This document shows, piece by piece, positions 1 to 8,491 of a DNA stretch of 64,000 bases. The DNA comes from Candidatus Amarolinea dominans (GTDB lineage: Bacteria; Chloroflexota; Anaerolineae; SSC4; Amarolineaceae): NCBI GenBank assembly GCA_016719785.1, contig JADJYJ010000015.1, forward strand, positions 124,001-188,000. Reading direction: 5' to 3'. The position numbers and the translations under genes are program-made. Within the stretch, counting starts at the first letter, position 1. Every line of letters starts with the position of its first letter. The notes under the pieces were generated by a model. That model saw only the letters and a program-made list of their open reading frames with translations, ran no database searches and had not been told where the DNA came from.

Positions 1-2
1 GG

Positions 3-1349
3 CTTGAGGATGATCCGAACGCGCAAGTGATTGCGATGGAGCGACAGGAGGCGCACCTGCTGCCCCTGTTCGCCGATTTTGCGGGACTGGACCGGTTGAG
101 TAGCAAGCCATACCTGGCGGTCACCCCGCGCGGGGCTGAAGGGTTAGGTCCACTGGTCTGGCTTGCCTTTAATCTGCAACACAAACCGCTAGACGACAAA
201 CGCGTGCGGCAAGCCATCGCCTACGCCGTTGACCCCAATTTCATCACCCAATATCTGCACCAGGGAAAAACACAGCGCGCCATCAGCCCCATCGCGCCGT
301 CTAGTCCATTCTTCGCCGCCGGCGTTCACAAGTATGATCTTGACCTGGACAAGGCAACCAAACTGCTGGACGCGGCGGGGTATCCGCTGAAACCGGACGG
401 CACGCGCTTTGGCTTGACCTTGGATTACATTCCAGTAATACCCACCCAACAACGGGACATCGCGCTCTATCTCGAACGGCAACTTGCCAAGATCGGCATC
501 CGGGTGCAGGTTCGCAAATCGGCGACCTTTCCCGATTGGGCGGCGCGCATTGGCGCCTGGGATTTTGATATGACGATGGATTCGGTCTATAACTGGGGCG
601 ACCCGGTCATCGGCGTCCACCGGACGTATCTGTCCGATAACATTCGCAAAGGCGTGGTCTGGTCCAATACGCAAAACTATCGCAATCCCAGAGTGGATGA
701 ACTCCTTGCCCAAGCCGAACGGGAAATGGATGCCAACCAGCGCAAGCAATTGTACGCCGAGTTTCAACAGATCGTGACCGAGGATGTGCCTATCGTCTAT
801 ATCAACGTGTTGCCGATCTACACGGTGTACAACACGGCGCTGGGCAATCCGCCGCTTTCCATTTGGGGAGTGCATTCGCCTTTGGACGAGGTCTATTGGA
901 AAACGCCGCTCGTCAAAGCGTATGCGCCGATCCCCACGGTGGCAAGTGCCAGTCCGCCTCTCATGGTCGTTGGCGTCCAGGCAATGACGCTCATTCAGGA
1001 GCGCGGCTCGTACGACACACTGGCTTTGTTGCGTGATCCACAGCAAGGATTTTTGGACCTCCAAGGATCGGGGTTGCACATCCTGGGTTTTACCCGGCAA
1101 GGCACCGTGTTTCTGGACAACTCGGGACAAACCAAACCCGGCATGGAACTCGGCGGTATTCTGGATCTGCAAGGGCAAAACGTGATCCAGCGTTTAGTGA
1201 ACGCCGCCCAGGGCAAGGATGGGGGGCTAGTCCATTTGACCGGCGTGTGGCCCCATCCGGTGACCCAGCAAGCCGATCCCATGTCGGCATGGTGTGGCAT
1301 GTTGTCCGACCAAGATATTCTCTGCGCTCTGCAGTGGGATTCACGGTAA
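3..1349 (+). CDS. Peptide/oligopeptide ABC-type substrate-binding protein (family 5) with C-terminal Cache-like domain, 5' end missing
   Basis: The reading frame is open to the left edge, so the N-terminus, signal peptide and first lobe lie outside the window. The visible part carries family-5 solute-binding features: V-R-Q-A-I-A-Y-A-V-D, a run describing 'LDAAGYPLKPDG', and the late 'ADNxPIVYIN'-type segment here read as EDVPIVYINVLP. About 130 residues after the usual end of the fold resemble a single Cache (type 2) sensor domain: a helix with ALLRDPQQGFLDL, a strand pair, FLDNSGQTKPGMEL, then DLQGQNVIQRLV. The next gene downstream is a membrane histidine kinase on the same strand, so this protein may present ligand to a sensor rather than feed a transporter; no permease or ATPase gene is visible. 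The SBP part is secure, the Cache call is inference. Confidence 0.7.
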   Translation, partial: LEDDPNAQVIAMERQEAHLLPLFADFAGLDRLSSKPYLAVTPRGAEGLGPLVWLAFNLQHKPLDDKRVRQAIAYAVDPNFITQYLHQGKTQRAISPIAPSSPFFAAGVHKYDLDLDKATKLLDAAGYPLKPDGTRFGLTLDYIPVIPTQQRDIALYLERQLAKIGIRVQVRKSATFPDWAARIGAWDFDMTMDSVYNWGDPVIGVHRTYLSDNIRKGVVWSNTQNYRNPRVDELLAQAEREMDANQRKQLYAEFQQIVTEDVPIVYINVLPIYTVYNTALGNPPLSIWGVHSPLDEVYWKTPLVKAYAPIPTVASASPPLMVVGVQAMTLIQERGSYDTLALLRDPQQGFLDLQGSGLHILGFTRQGTVFLDNSGQTKPGMELGGILDLQGQNVIQRLVNAAQGKDGGLVHLTGVWPHPVTQQADPMSAWCGMLSDQDILCALQWDSR

Positions 1350-1359
1350 GGACTTTGGC

Positions 1360-1442
1360 TTGTCATTTCGAACGCAGTGACGCGAAGCGTCCCGGTTTTC
1401 GCTGGAGACGCTTCGCGTCGCAAGAACGGCTCGAAATGACAA
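1360..1442. repeat. Long imperfect palindrome between the binding protein and the kinase
   Basis: The outer arms TTGTCATTTCGA (1360-1371) and TCGAAATGACAA (1431-1442) are exact inverted copies. An inner pair, GACGCGAAGCGTC (1379-1391) and GACGCTTCGCGTC (1407-1419), is also exact. The element fits the small palindromic repeats (REP or MITE-like) seen between bacterial genes. It could fold in RNA and weaken read-through into the kinase. It has no T-run, so it is not called a terminator. Confidence 0.6.
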
Positions 1443-1472
1443 CCGAGCAAGTCCTGACGATCAGGAGACGCG

Positions 1473-3515
1473 ATGCAATTTTTGCAGGATCTATCCATTC
1501 GCATCAAGGTTTTGATTCCGCCCGCGATTTTCATCGGGGAATTAGCGATTGTCGCGTGGCTGGGAATCTATGGCATGACTCAACAACACGCGACACTGGG
1601 GGCTGTCAATGAAATCGCGCTGACCAAGATCAGGGCGGTGGATGATTTTATCATCTTGAGCGAGCAAGTGCAGTCGGATGTATTTCAAATCTATGTCCTG
1701 CACTCGATGAAACTGCCCCAGTCAGAAGTCCAGCCGATCAACATGCGGCTCCAGCAAGGTCTCAGCGATCTCAATATCGCTCACGGCGAGATGCTGACCC
1801 ACTGGCAACCGGACTCGGCGGAACGCGCCATTTTGGAGCGGATGAAACCACCCATGGATGCGTTTCGGTTGCAAGCGCAACAAGCGGCGGTCACCGTTGC
1901 CGACAATCCATCGTTTGGCGTCCTCCTGGTTCGTTCATCGGGGGTGAGCTTCGCCGAATTTCGCAAGACGTTGGTGGAATTGCAGGATTACCAAAAGGCG
2001 AAGGTTGTTCGCCTCGCCGGCGAGATGGAGCAATCCACACGGACACTTGCCAGCGTAATCATCGTTTTTGCCTTCTTGATTACCTTGGGCGCGCTGGTCG
2101 TCACCACGCAGATGAGCACTCGGTTGATTTCTCAGCCCATTCGCTCCATCACCCAGGTCATGCGCCAATTGGCGTCGGGCGATCTGTCGGTCAAGGTAGG
2201 GGATTTGAATCGCCGAGACGAAATCGGGGCGATGGCAAAAGCGGTGGAGGTGTTTCGGAACAATGCGCTTGAAAAAGTACGCTTGGACAAAGAATTACAC
2301 GCCAGCGAAGACCGCTTTCGCTTGCTGTTCACGCAGATGCTGGAGGGCTTTGCGTTGCACGAGATCATCTGCGATGACAAGGGCAACCCGGTTGACTATC
2401 GTTTTATCGAAGCGAATCAAGCGTTCGAAAAACTGACCGGCTTGCCCGCGCGTGAGATTATTGGCAAGACAATTCGTCAGGTCTTGCCTGACACAGAACA
2501 AGATTCGATTGACAAGTATGGTCAGGTCGCCTTGACCGGACAGTCCATCGTTTTTGAACGCTATGCGCGCGAATTAGATCGGCACTATACTATGCACGCG
2601 TATTGCCCCCAAAGGGGACAATTCGCGGTGATCTCTGAAGACATCACCGAGCGCAAACGACAAGAGACGCAAATCCTTGCCGCGCGCGCTGCACTGCAAC
2701 GCTTGCTCGCCGAAGCGGATCAGTCGCGCCGTGCCTTGCTCAGCGTGGTGGAAGACCAGAAAATAGCCGAAGAACAAATCAACAAACTCAACGCCGAACT
2801 GGAACAGCGCATCATCGAGCGCACCGCCCAACTGCAAGCCGCGAACAAAGAACTGGAAGCGTTCGCCTACTCCGTCTCGCACGATCTGCGCTCGCCGCTG
2901 CGCGCGGTGGACGGCTTTTCGCGGATTCTCCTGGAGGAATACGAAGACAAACTGGACGCCGAAGGCAAGCGGTTGCTGAACGTCGTTCGCACTAACACAC
3001 AGAGAATGGACCAACTCATCACCGATCTGCTCACTCTCTCGCGGATCACCCGGGGCGAGATGCAGTTCTCCCGCATTGATATGACTGCGCTCGTTCACAC
3101 CGTTTATCACGAGATCGCTTCGCCGGAGACGCAAGGGGCAATTTCGTTTTCCGTCGCGCACTTGCCGGATGCGTTTGGCGATCCGACTCTGCTCCGGCAA
3201 GCGTGGAGTAATTTGCTTTCCAATGCCACCAAATATACAATGCCCAAAACCGAGCGGCGTATTGAAATTGGTTCTTATGCGGAAGATGGAATGAATGTTT
3301 ACTTCGTGAAAGACAATGGCGTCGGTTTTGATCCCGCCTATACCCACAAACTCTTCGGCGTCTTTCAACGTTTGCACACAACCGCCGAGTTCGAAGGCAA
3401 TGGTGTGGGGCTGGCGATCGTTCAGCGCATCATTCACCGCCACGGCGGGCGCGTGTGGGCGGAAGGACAAGTCAATCAAGGCGCGACATTCTATTTTGCG
3501 TTACCCCAAAAGTAG
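1473..3515 (+). CDS. Membrane sensor histidine kinase (four-helix sensor, HAMP, PAS, HisKA, HATPase)
   Basis: Two membrane segments (about residues 13-35 and 190-212) flank a helical extracytoplasmic sensor region like those of chemoreceptors. These are followed by HAMP (about 214-267), one PAS domain (278-392), a coiled coil, HisKA with the phospho-acceptor His470 in SVSHDLRSPLRAVDGFS, and HATPase with N box LLSNATKYT, G1 DNGVGFD and G2 GNGVGLAIV. The H-box type is that of phytochrome-like kinases, which pair with small Rcp1-type regulators, and exactly such a regulator follows 45 bases downstream. Start chosen at the ATG with AGGAG five bases upstream. Ligand unknown; the preceding binding protein is a candidate partner. 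Confidence 0.88.
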   Translation: MQFLQDLSIRIKVLIPPAIFIGELAIVAWLGIYGMTQQHATLGAVNEIALTKIRAVDDFIILSEQVQSDVFQIYVLHSMKLPQSEVQPINMRLQQGLSDLNIAHGEMLTHWQPDSAERAILERMKPPMDAFRLQAQQAAVTVADNPSFGVLLVRSSGVSFAEFRKTLVELQDYQKAKVVRLAGEMEQSTRTLASVIIVFAFLITLGALVVTTQMSTRLISQPIRSITQVMRQLASGDLSVKVGDLNRRDEIGAMAKAVEVFRNNALEKVRLDKELHASEDRFRLLFTQMLEGFALHEIICDDKGNPVDYRFIEANQAFEKLTGLPAREIIGKTIRQVLPDTEQDSIDKYGQVALTGQSIVFERYARELDRHYTMHAYCPQRGQFAVISEDITERKRQETQILAARAALQRLLAEADQSRRALLSVVEDQKIAEEQINKLNAELEQRIIERTAQLQAANKELEAFAYSVSHDLRSPLRAVDGFSRILLEEYEDKLDAEGKRLLNVVRTNTQRMDQLITDLLTLSRITRGEMQFSRIDMTALVHTVYHEIASPETQGAISFSVAHLPDAFGDPTLLRQAWSNLLSNATKYTMPKTERRIEIGSYAEDGMNVYFVKDNGVGFDPAYTHKLFGVFQRLHTTAEFEGNGVGLAIVQRIIHRHGGRVWAEGQVNQGATFYFALPQK

Positions 3516-3536
3516 GGGCGACCCTCGTGGTTGCCC
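3516..3536. repeat. Short hairpin element at the kinase stop codon
   Basis: GGGCGACC and GGTTGCCC pair around a five-base loop directly after the kinase stop. A similar GTAGGGGCG block occurs at the 3' end of cimA near 48.83 kb, which suggests a dispersed REP-like unit placed at gene ends. Confidence 0.4.
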
Positions 3537-3560
3537 ATACAATCCATAAGGAGGTCCATC

Positions 3561-4001
3561 ATGAACGGACAAGTTGAAATTCTGTTGGTCGAGGACAATC
3601 CCAACGATGCGGAGTTGGCGTTGCGGGCATTGAAGAAGAACAACCTTGCCAACAATGTCGCCGTCGTTACGGATGGCGAAGAGGCATTGGATTTCGTTTT
3701 TGCGCGCGGCGCGTACAGCCACCGCAAGATCGAAAATGGTCCGAAGGTGATCCTGCTCGATTTGAAACTCCCCAAAGTGGATGGACTAGAAGTCTTGCGG
3801 GCGATCAAAAGTGATCCGGTCACCAGAATCATTCCGGTCGTCGTGCTGACGTCGTCAAAAGAAGAAAGAGATATTGTTGAGAGTTACAAGCTGGGCGCGA
3901 ACAGTTACATCGTCAAGCCGGTCGAGTTCGATAAGTTCGTTGCTGCCGTCAAAGACCTGGGGCTGTACTGGCTGCTGCTCAATCAGCCGCCGACGCGATA
4001 A
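3561..4001 (+). CDS. Single-domain response regulator, Rcp1/phytochrome-partner type
   Basis: This is a 146-residue receiver domain with no output domain. The acidic pair sits in LLVEDNPND, the phospho-acceptor Asp in ILLDLKLPKVDG, the switch Thr in VVLTSS and the conserved Lys in YIVKPVEF. The extended alpha4 region with FVFARGAYSHRK is typical of regulators that serve phytochrome-like kinases. Start fixed by AAGGAGG at 3548-3554, seven bases before the ATG; the frame stays open further upstream, but that part is not supported. It probably accepts phosphate from the kinase immediately upstream. Confidence 0.88.
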   Translation: MNGQVEILLVEDNPNDAELALRALKKNNLANNVAVVTDGEEALDFVFARGAYSHRKIENGPKVILLDLKLPKVDGLEVLRAIKSDPVTRIIPVVVLTSSKEERDIVESYKLGANSYIVKPVEFDKFVAAVKDLGLYWLLLNQPPTR

Positions 4002-4011
4002 CCCACTGTTG

Positions 4012-4033
4012 GGGACGCTCGCCGCAGCGTCCC
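4012..4033. repeat. GC-rich hairpin before the hybrid kinase
   Basis: GGGACGCT and AGCGTCCC are exact inverted copies with a six-base loop in the 63-base gap between the regulator and the next gene. No T-run follows. It may be a small RNA stem that separates expression of the two genes. Confidence 0.4.
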
Positions 4034-4064
4034 GTTCGTCGTCGTTCCCTCCAGGAGTAACCCA

Positions 4065-4556
4065 ATGGAAACGAATCAACCGATACGCATCTTATTCGTC
4101 GAAGATGTTCCCGCCGATGTCGAATTGGCAGTGCGCGTGCTCCGCCAAGAAGAGCTTGCCTTTACTTTCACGCGCGTGGAAACTAAAGCGGCGTTCCTAA
4201 AGGCATTAGAGGAATTCCAGCCCGATCTGATCATATCGGATTACGCGATGCCGGCATTCGACGGCATGCAGGCGTTGAAACTTTTATTAGAACGCGACCT
4301 CACGCTACCGTTTATCTTGCTGACCGGTTCATTAAATGAGGAAATTGCTGTCGCGTGTATGAAAGCCGGCGCAAGCGATTATGTCCTCAAAGACCGGCTC
4401 AAACAATTGCCCTTTGCGGTACGCGAGGCGCTGGAACAAAAAAAGACGCGATTAGCCAAAGCAGAAACCGAACGCGCGTTGGGCGAAAGCGAACAACGTT
4501 TCCGGTCACTCATCGAAAACGCATCTGACCTGATTGTGATCCTGAACCCGGATTAG
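4065..4556 (+). CDS. Hybrid sensor protein, N-terminal fragment: receiver domain plus start of PAS, ended by an internal amber codon
   Basis: Residues about 6-120 form a receiver domain (FVEDVPADVE, IISDYAMPAFDG, FILLTGS, YVLKDRLKQL). A linker and the first third of a PAS domain follow (SLIENASDLIVILNPD). Translation then meets TAG at 4554-4556. The same frame continues without interruption as RIDYVSPSVERIMGY, exactly the next part of a PAS fold, and runs to 7127. So this and the following fragment are one gene of 1,021 codons broken by one codon. Start is supported by AGGAG seven bases upstream. Whether the stop is real, suppressed, or a sequencing error cannot be settled here. Confidence 0.8.
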   Translation: METNQPIRILFVEDVPADVELAVRVLRQEELAFTFTRVETKAAFLKALEEFQPDLIISDYAMPAFDGMQALKLLLERDLTLPFILLTGSLNEEIAVACMKAGASDYVLKDRLKQLPFAVREALEQKKTRLAKAETERALGESEQRFRSLIENASDLIVILNPD

Positions 4557-4592
4557 CGCATCGATTATGTCAGCCCATCCGTTGAGAGAATC

Positions 4593-7127
4593 ATGGGTTA
4601 TACCGTCGCGGCAGTCAGCGGAGCGAAGATCACGGATTTCATCGACCCGCCAGACCTCCCGAATTTCATCGCCGCCACTGAACATCGCGCCCGTACGCCG
4701 GGTCCCTCCGCGTTCTCGATGCTGATGCGCGTCCGCCATGCCGATAGTTCTTGGCGGATCTTGGAGGGCATGGGCAGTAATCTGCTGGACCACGGGGTGA
4801 GCGGACTGGTCATCAATGCCCGCGACATCACCGAGCGCAAGCGCGCGGAGGAGGCGTTGCGCGAAAGCGAAGAACGCTATCTCTTGCTATTCGAACATTC
4901 ACCGATTGGTGTCCTTCTGATGGACCTGGCAACGGGAAAAATTATCGAGGCGAATGAAACGGCAAGCCGGCAATTGGGCTATACGCGCGAAGAATTTGCT
5001 GCTCTAAGAATCTCCGACTGGGAAGTGTTAGAGAAGCCTGAGGAAACAGCAGAGCGGACCCAGAAAATAATTCGCGAAGGCAGTGACGAATTTGAAACGC
5101 TCCACCGCACCAAAAGCGGTGAGCTCAGAAATGTCCGCGTATGGGTCAAGACACTTGAGGTGAATGGTCGCGCTGTTTTTTACGCTATTTTCCGGGACAT
5201 CACCGAGCGCAAGCGCGCGGAGAATGCGCTGGCGCAAGAGCGCAACCTGTTGCGCACGCTGATTGATAATCTGCCCGATGACGTTTACATCAAAGACGCC
5301 GAAAGTCGGTACGTCATCAACAACCCGGCTCACCTGCGCTCACTGGGGGCAACACGACAAGAAGATGTGCTCGGCAAGACCGCCTTTGACTTTTACCCGC
5401 AACCTAGCGCCGCGCAATACTACGCCGAAGAACAGGAGATCATTCGGTCAGGTCAACCGATGCTTGATCAAGAGGACCTTTCGGCGGATTTGGTGACCGG
5501 TCAGCAGGTATGGCTTCTGGCGAAAAAGGTGCCTATCCGGGATAGCCAAGGCAAGGTGGTTGGGATAGTGGGCGTAAGCCGCGACATCACCGAACGCAAG
5601 CAGGCGGAGGCCGAGCGGGAACGGCTGCTGGCGCAGGTGCAGGCCCAGGCCGAACAGATCGCCCAGATCATGGACACCGTGCCCGAAGGCGTGCTGCTGC
5701 TGGACGCCGACGGCCAGGTGCTGCTGGCGAACCCGGCGGGTGTGCGCGATCTGGTGACGCTGGCCGGCGCGGCCGTCGGCGAGCGGCTCACCCACCTGGG
5801 CGACCTGCCCCTGGCCGAGCTGTTCGCTGCCGCGGAGCGCGGCGGGCCGTGGCACGAAGTCCGGGTGGGCCGGCACATCTTCGAGGCCATCGCCCGATCG
5901 GTCAGCGCGAACAGCCCTGCGGCGGGACATTGGGTACTGGTCATCAACGATGTAACGCAGGCGCGCGACCTTCGCGATCAGCTCCAACAGCAGGAACGGC
6001 TGGCCGCCGTCGGCCAATTGGCGGCCGGCATCGCCCACGACTTCAACAACATCCTGGCGATCATCGCGCTGCAGGCGCCGCTGATCGCCCGTGCCCCTGG
6101 CCTGGCCGAGCGCGAGCGTGAGCGCCTGGCTATCATCAGCGAGCAGACCAGCCACGCTACACGGCTGATCCAGCAGCTCCTCGATTTCAGCCGCCGCGCG
6201 GTGCTGGAACGGCGGCCGCTCGACCTGGGGCCGTTGCTGAAGGAGCAGGTCAAGCTGTTGGCCCGCACTCTGCCTGAGTCAATCGAAGTGACCCTGGTGT
6301 GCGAGCCGGGCGAGTACGTGGTGCTGGCCGATCCTACGCGGCTGCAACAGATGCTGATGAACCTGGCGGTCAACGCGCGCGATGCCATGCCCGCGGGCGG
6401 CACGCTGCGCCTGGCGTTGGCGCAGCAGGAGACGGCCCCGCGGCCCGATCTGCCGGCCGGCCCCTGGGTGCGGCTGGCGGTGACGGACAGCGGCACGGGG
6501 ATCGCGCCCGAGGCGCAGGCGCACCTCTTCGAGCCGTTCTTCACCACCAAGCCGCGCGGCCAGGGCACCGGCCTGGGGTTGGCGCAGGTGCATGGCATCG
6601 TCAAACAGCACGAGGGCGAGATCACGGTGGACTCAGCCGTGGGCCAGGGGACCACCTTCACCATCTACCTGCCAGCCGTGGCAGAGGCCGCGTCCGCGCA
6701 AAACCCCGCGCCAGCTCCCGCCGCGGCGGCCGGCGGCGACGCGCAGTTGATCCTGATCGTGGAAGATAACGATGTGCTGCTGGACGCCATGTCCGACATT
6801 CTGGAGATGATGGGCTATCGCGTGACCAGCGCGGGCAACGGCGTAGAGGCGCTGGCCGTGCTGGCGATGCGTGGTGACACGATTGCGCTGGTGCTCAGCG
6901 ACCTGATGATGCCAGTCATGGGCGGTGAGGCGCTCTTGCGGGCCATGCGGGCGCGCGAGCTGACCACGCCGGTTGTGATTCTGAGCGGGTATCCGCTGGA
7001 GGGCGAGCTGGTGGGGTTGAAGACGCAGGGCTTGGCCGGCTGGCTTCTCAAACCGCCGGATCTGGATGACCTGGCGCGGCTGTTGACGCAGGCGTTGGAG
7101 AGCACAGCTCCACAGATGGCTGAGTAG
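4593..7127 (+). CDS. Hybrid sensor histidine kinase, C-terminal fragment: PAS x4, HisKA, HATPase, receiver
   Basis: This continues the frame of the 4065 gene after the amber codon; homology starts at 4557. The ATG at 4593 has no ribosome-binding site and lies inside a PAS domain. Counting from that ATG, the domains are: rest of PAS1 (to about 82), PAS2 (92-206), PAS3 (218-335), a fourth PAS-like domain (352-456), HisKA with His482 in AAGIAHDFNNILA, HATPase (VTDSGTGIAPE, GQGTGLGLAQVHG) and a C-terminal receiver (LIVEDND, LVLSDLMMPVMGG, ILSGYP, LLKPPD). Near 5595, at a DITERKQAEA linker, base composition changes abruptly from moderate to very high GC. That suggests recombination between kinase genes or an assembly join. 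Confidence 0.8.
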   Translation: MGYTVAAVSGAKITDFIDPPDLPNFIAATEHRARTPGPSAFSMLMRVRHADSSWRILEGMGSNLLDHGVSGLVINARDITERKRAEEALRESEERYLLLFEHSPIGVLLMDLATGKIIEANETASRQLGYTREEFAALRISDWEVLEKPEETAERTQKIIREGSDEFETLHRTKSGELRNVRVWVKTLEVNGRAVFYAIFRDITERKRAENALAQERNLLRTLIDNLPDDVYIKDAESRYVINNPAHLRSLGATRQEDVLGKTAFDFYPQPSAAQYYAEEQEIIRSGQPMLDQEDLSADLVTGQQVWLLAKKVPIRDSQGKVVGIVGVSRDITERKQAEAERERLLAQVQAQAEQIAQIMDTVPEGVLLLDADGQVLLANPAGVRDLVTLAGAAVGERLTHLGDLPLAELFAAAERGGPWHEVRVGRHIFEAIARSVSANSPAAGHWVLVINDVTQARDLRDQLQQQERLAAVGQLAAGIAHDFNNILAIIALQAPLIARAPGLAERERERLAIISEQTSHATRLIQQLLDFSRRAVLERRPLDLGPLLKEQVKLLARTLPESIEVTLVCEPGEYVVLADPTRLQQMLMNLAVNARDAMPAGGTLRLALAQQETAPRPDLPAGPWVRLAVTDSGTGIAPEAQAHLFEPFFTTKPRGQGTGLGLAQVHGIVKQHEGEITVDSAVGQGTTFTIYLPAVAEAASAQNPAPAPAAAAGGDAQLILIVEDNDVLLDAMSDILEMMGYRVTSAGNGVEALAVLAMRGDTIALVLSDLMMPVMGGEALLRAMRARELTTPVVILSGYPLEGELVGLKTQGLAGWLLKPPDLDDLARLLTQALESTAPQMAE

Positions 7128-7222
7128 TTACGAAATCCGGCAGATTCTGCGCGGCGGCCGGCGCCACTGAATGATAAGACCGCCATTCCCCCATCCCCCC
7201 ATCCCCCTATCAGGAGAAGAAC

Positions 7223-8314
7223 ATGAACGCATCGCAAGCACTCCATGCCGCGGGCCAGTCGGTATGGTACGACAACATCCAGCGCGGCTTGCTGGACAAC
7301 GGCGAGCTGGCCGGCATGATCGGCCGCGAGGAGATTCGTGGCGTGACCTCCAACCCGACGATCTTCATGAACGCGATCACCAAATCGCACGACTATGACG
7401 CCGCGCTGCGGCCGCTGGCAAAGGCCGGCCGCAGCGCGGAGGAAATCTTCTGGCAGCTTGCGATCGCGGACATCCAGACCGCGGCGGATCTGTTCCGCCC
7501 GCTTTACCACCAGAGCGGCAAGGGCGATGGCTTTGTCAGCCTGGAAGTCAGCCCGTATCTGGCGCATGAGACGGACGCCACGCTGGCGGAGGCCAGGCAG
7601 CTTTGGCAGCGCGTGGACCGCCCCAACTTGATGGTGAAAATCCCCGCCACGAAGGCCGGCCTGCCCGCAATCAGCGCCGCGATTGCCGCGGGCATCAACG
7701 TCAACGTCACCCTGATCTTCTCCCGCAGCCGCTATGCCGAGGTGATGGACGCCTACTTGCAGGGCCTGGAGCAGCGCGCGGCCGCGGGGCTGCCGCTCGA
7801 CTCGATCAGCTCGGTGGCGTCGTTCTTCGTCTCACGCGTGGACAGCAAGATAGATGCCCGCCTGAGCGACCAGGACGCTCACCTGCGTGGAAAGGCCGCG
7901 ATTGCCAATGCCCGCCTGGCCTATGCCGACTTCAAGGAGGTCTTCGCCACCGAGCGCTTCCAGGCCCTCGCGGCCCAGGGCGGCCGTGTGCAGCGCCCGC
8001 TGTGGGCATCCACCGGAGCCAAGAACCCGGCCTACAGCGATGTGCTTTACGTCGTGGAACTGGTCGGCCTGCAGACGGTCAACACCATGCCGCCGCAGAC
8101 CCTGGTCGCGCTGCTGGATCACGGGCAGGTGCGGCCCGCCAGCCTGGAAGAGGACCTGGACGCCGCCCGCCAGACCCTGGCCGAACTGCAGGCGCTGGGG
8201 ATCGTGATGGACGCAGTGACGGACGAGCTTGAGGACGAGGGCGTCAAGTCCTTCGCGGACGCGTTCACCGCCCTGCTGGCCGCGGTGGAAACGAGCCGCC
8301 AGGCTGCTCGTTGA
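7223..8314 (+). CDS. tal: Transaldolase (363 aa, long actinobacterial/Chloroflexi type)
   Basis: Transaldolase moves a dihydroxyacetone unit between sugar phosphates in the non-oxidative pentose phosphate pathway. Seen here: GVTSNPTIF near the N-terminus, the Schiff-base lysine in LMVKIPATKAGLPA, then GINVNVTLIFS, SSVASFFVSRVDSKID and PLWASTGAKNPAYSD, in the order usual for the about 360-residue transaldolase class. AGGAG lies eight bases before the ATG. The gene stands alone; its left neighbour is a signalling gene and its right neighbour is convergent. Confidence 0.95.
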   Translation: MNASQALHAAGQSVWYDNIQRGLLDNGELAGMIGREEIRGVTSNPTIFMNAITKSHDYDAALRPLAKAGRSAEEIFWQLAIADIQTAADLFRPLYHQSGKGDGFVSLEVSPYLAHETDATLAEARQLWQRVDRPNLMVKIPATKAGLPAISAAIAAGINVNVTLIFSRSRYAEVMDAYLQGLEQRAAAGLPLDSISSVASFFVSRVDSKIDARLSDQDAHLRGKAAIANARLAYADFKEVFATERFQALAAQGGRVQRPLWASTGAKNPAYSDVLYVVELVGLQTVNTMPPQTLVALLDHGQVRPASLEEDLDAARQTLAELQALGIVMDAVTDELEDEGVKSFADAFTALLAAVETSRQAAR

Positions 8315-8357
8315 AAATGCCTTCACGGGGCAACTGCTGGGTCTGCCTGGAATTCAG

Positions 8358-8463
8358 ACAGGATGTACAGGATTGACAGGATAGGTGGCTCTGCGCGCCG
8401 CTTGTTCTCCCCACCACCAAACGAACATCCTGTTCATCCTGTACATCCTGTTCATCCTGTCCA
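8358..8463. repeat. Inverted 9-bp ACAGGATG(T/A) repeats between convergent genes
   Basis: The left block (8358-8383) has three ACAGGAT units; the right block (8425-8463) has four ATCCTGT units in opposite orientation. Together they form a large interrupted palindrome in the 177-base gap between tal and the TIR-like gene, which converge here. Such ACAGGAT arrays are dispersed in many environmental bacterial genomes. The fold could act as a bidirectional terminator, but there is no T-run. Confidence 0.55.
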
Positions 8464-8491
8464 GGTCGGTCTTATTATCTGGCGGTGCAGT

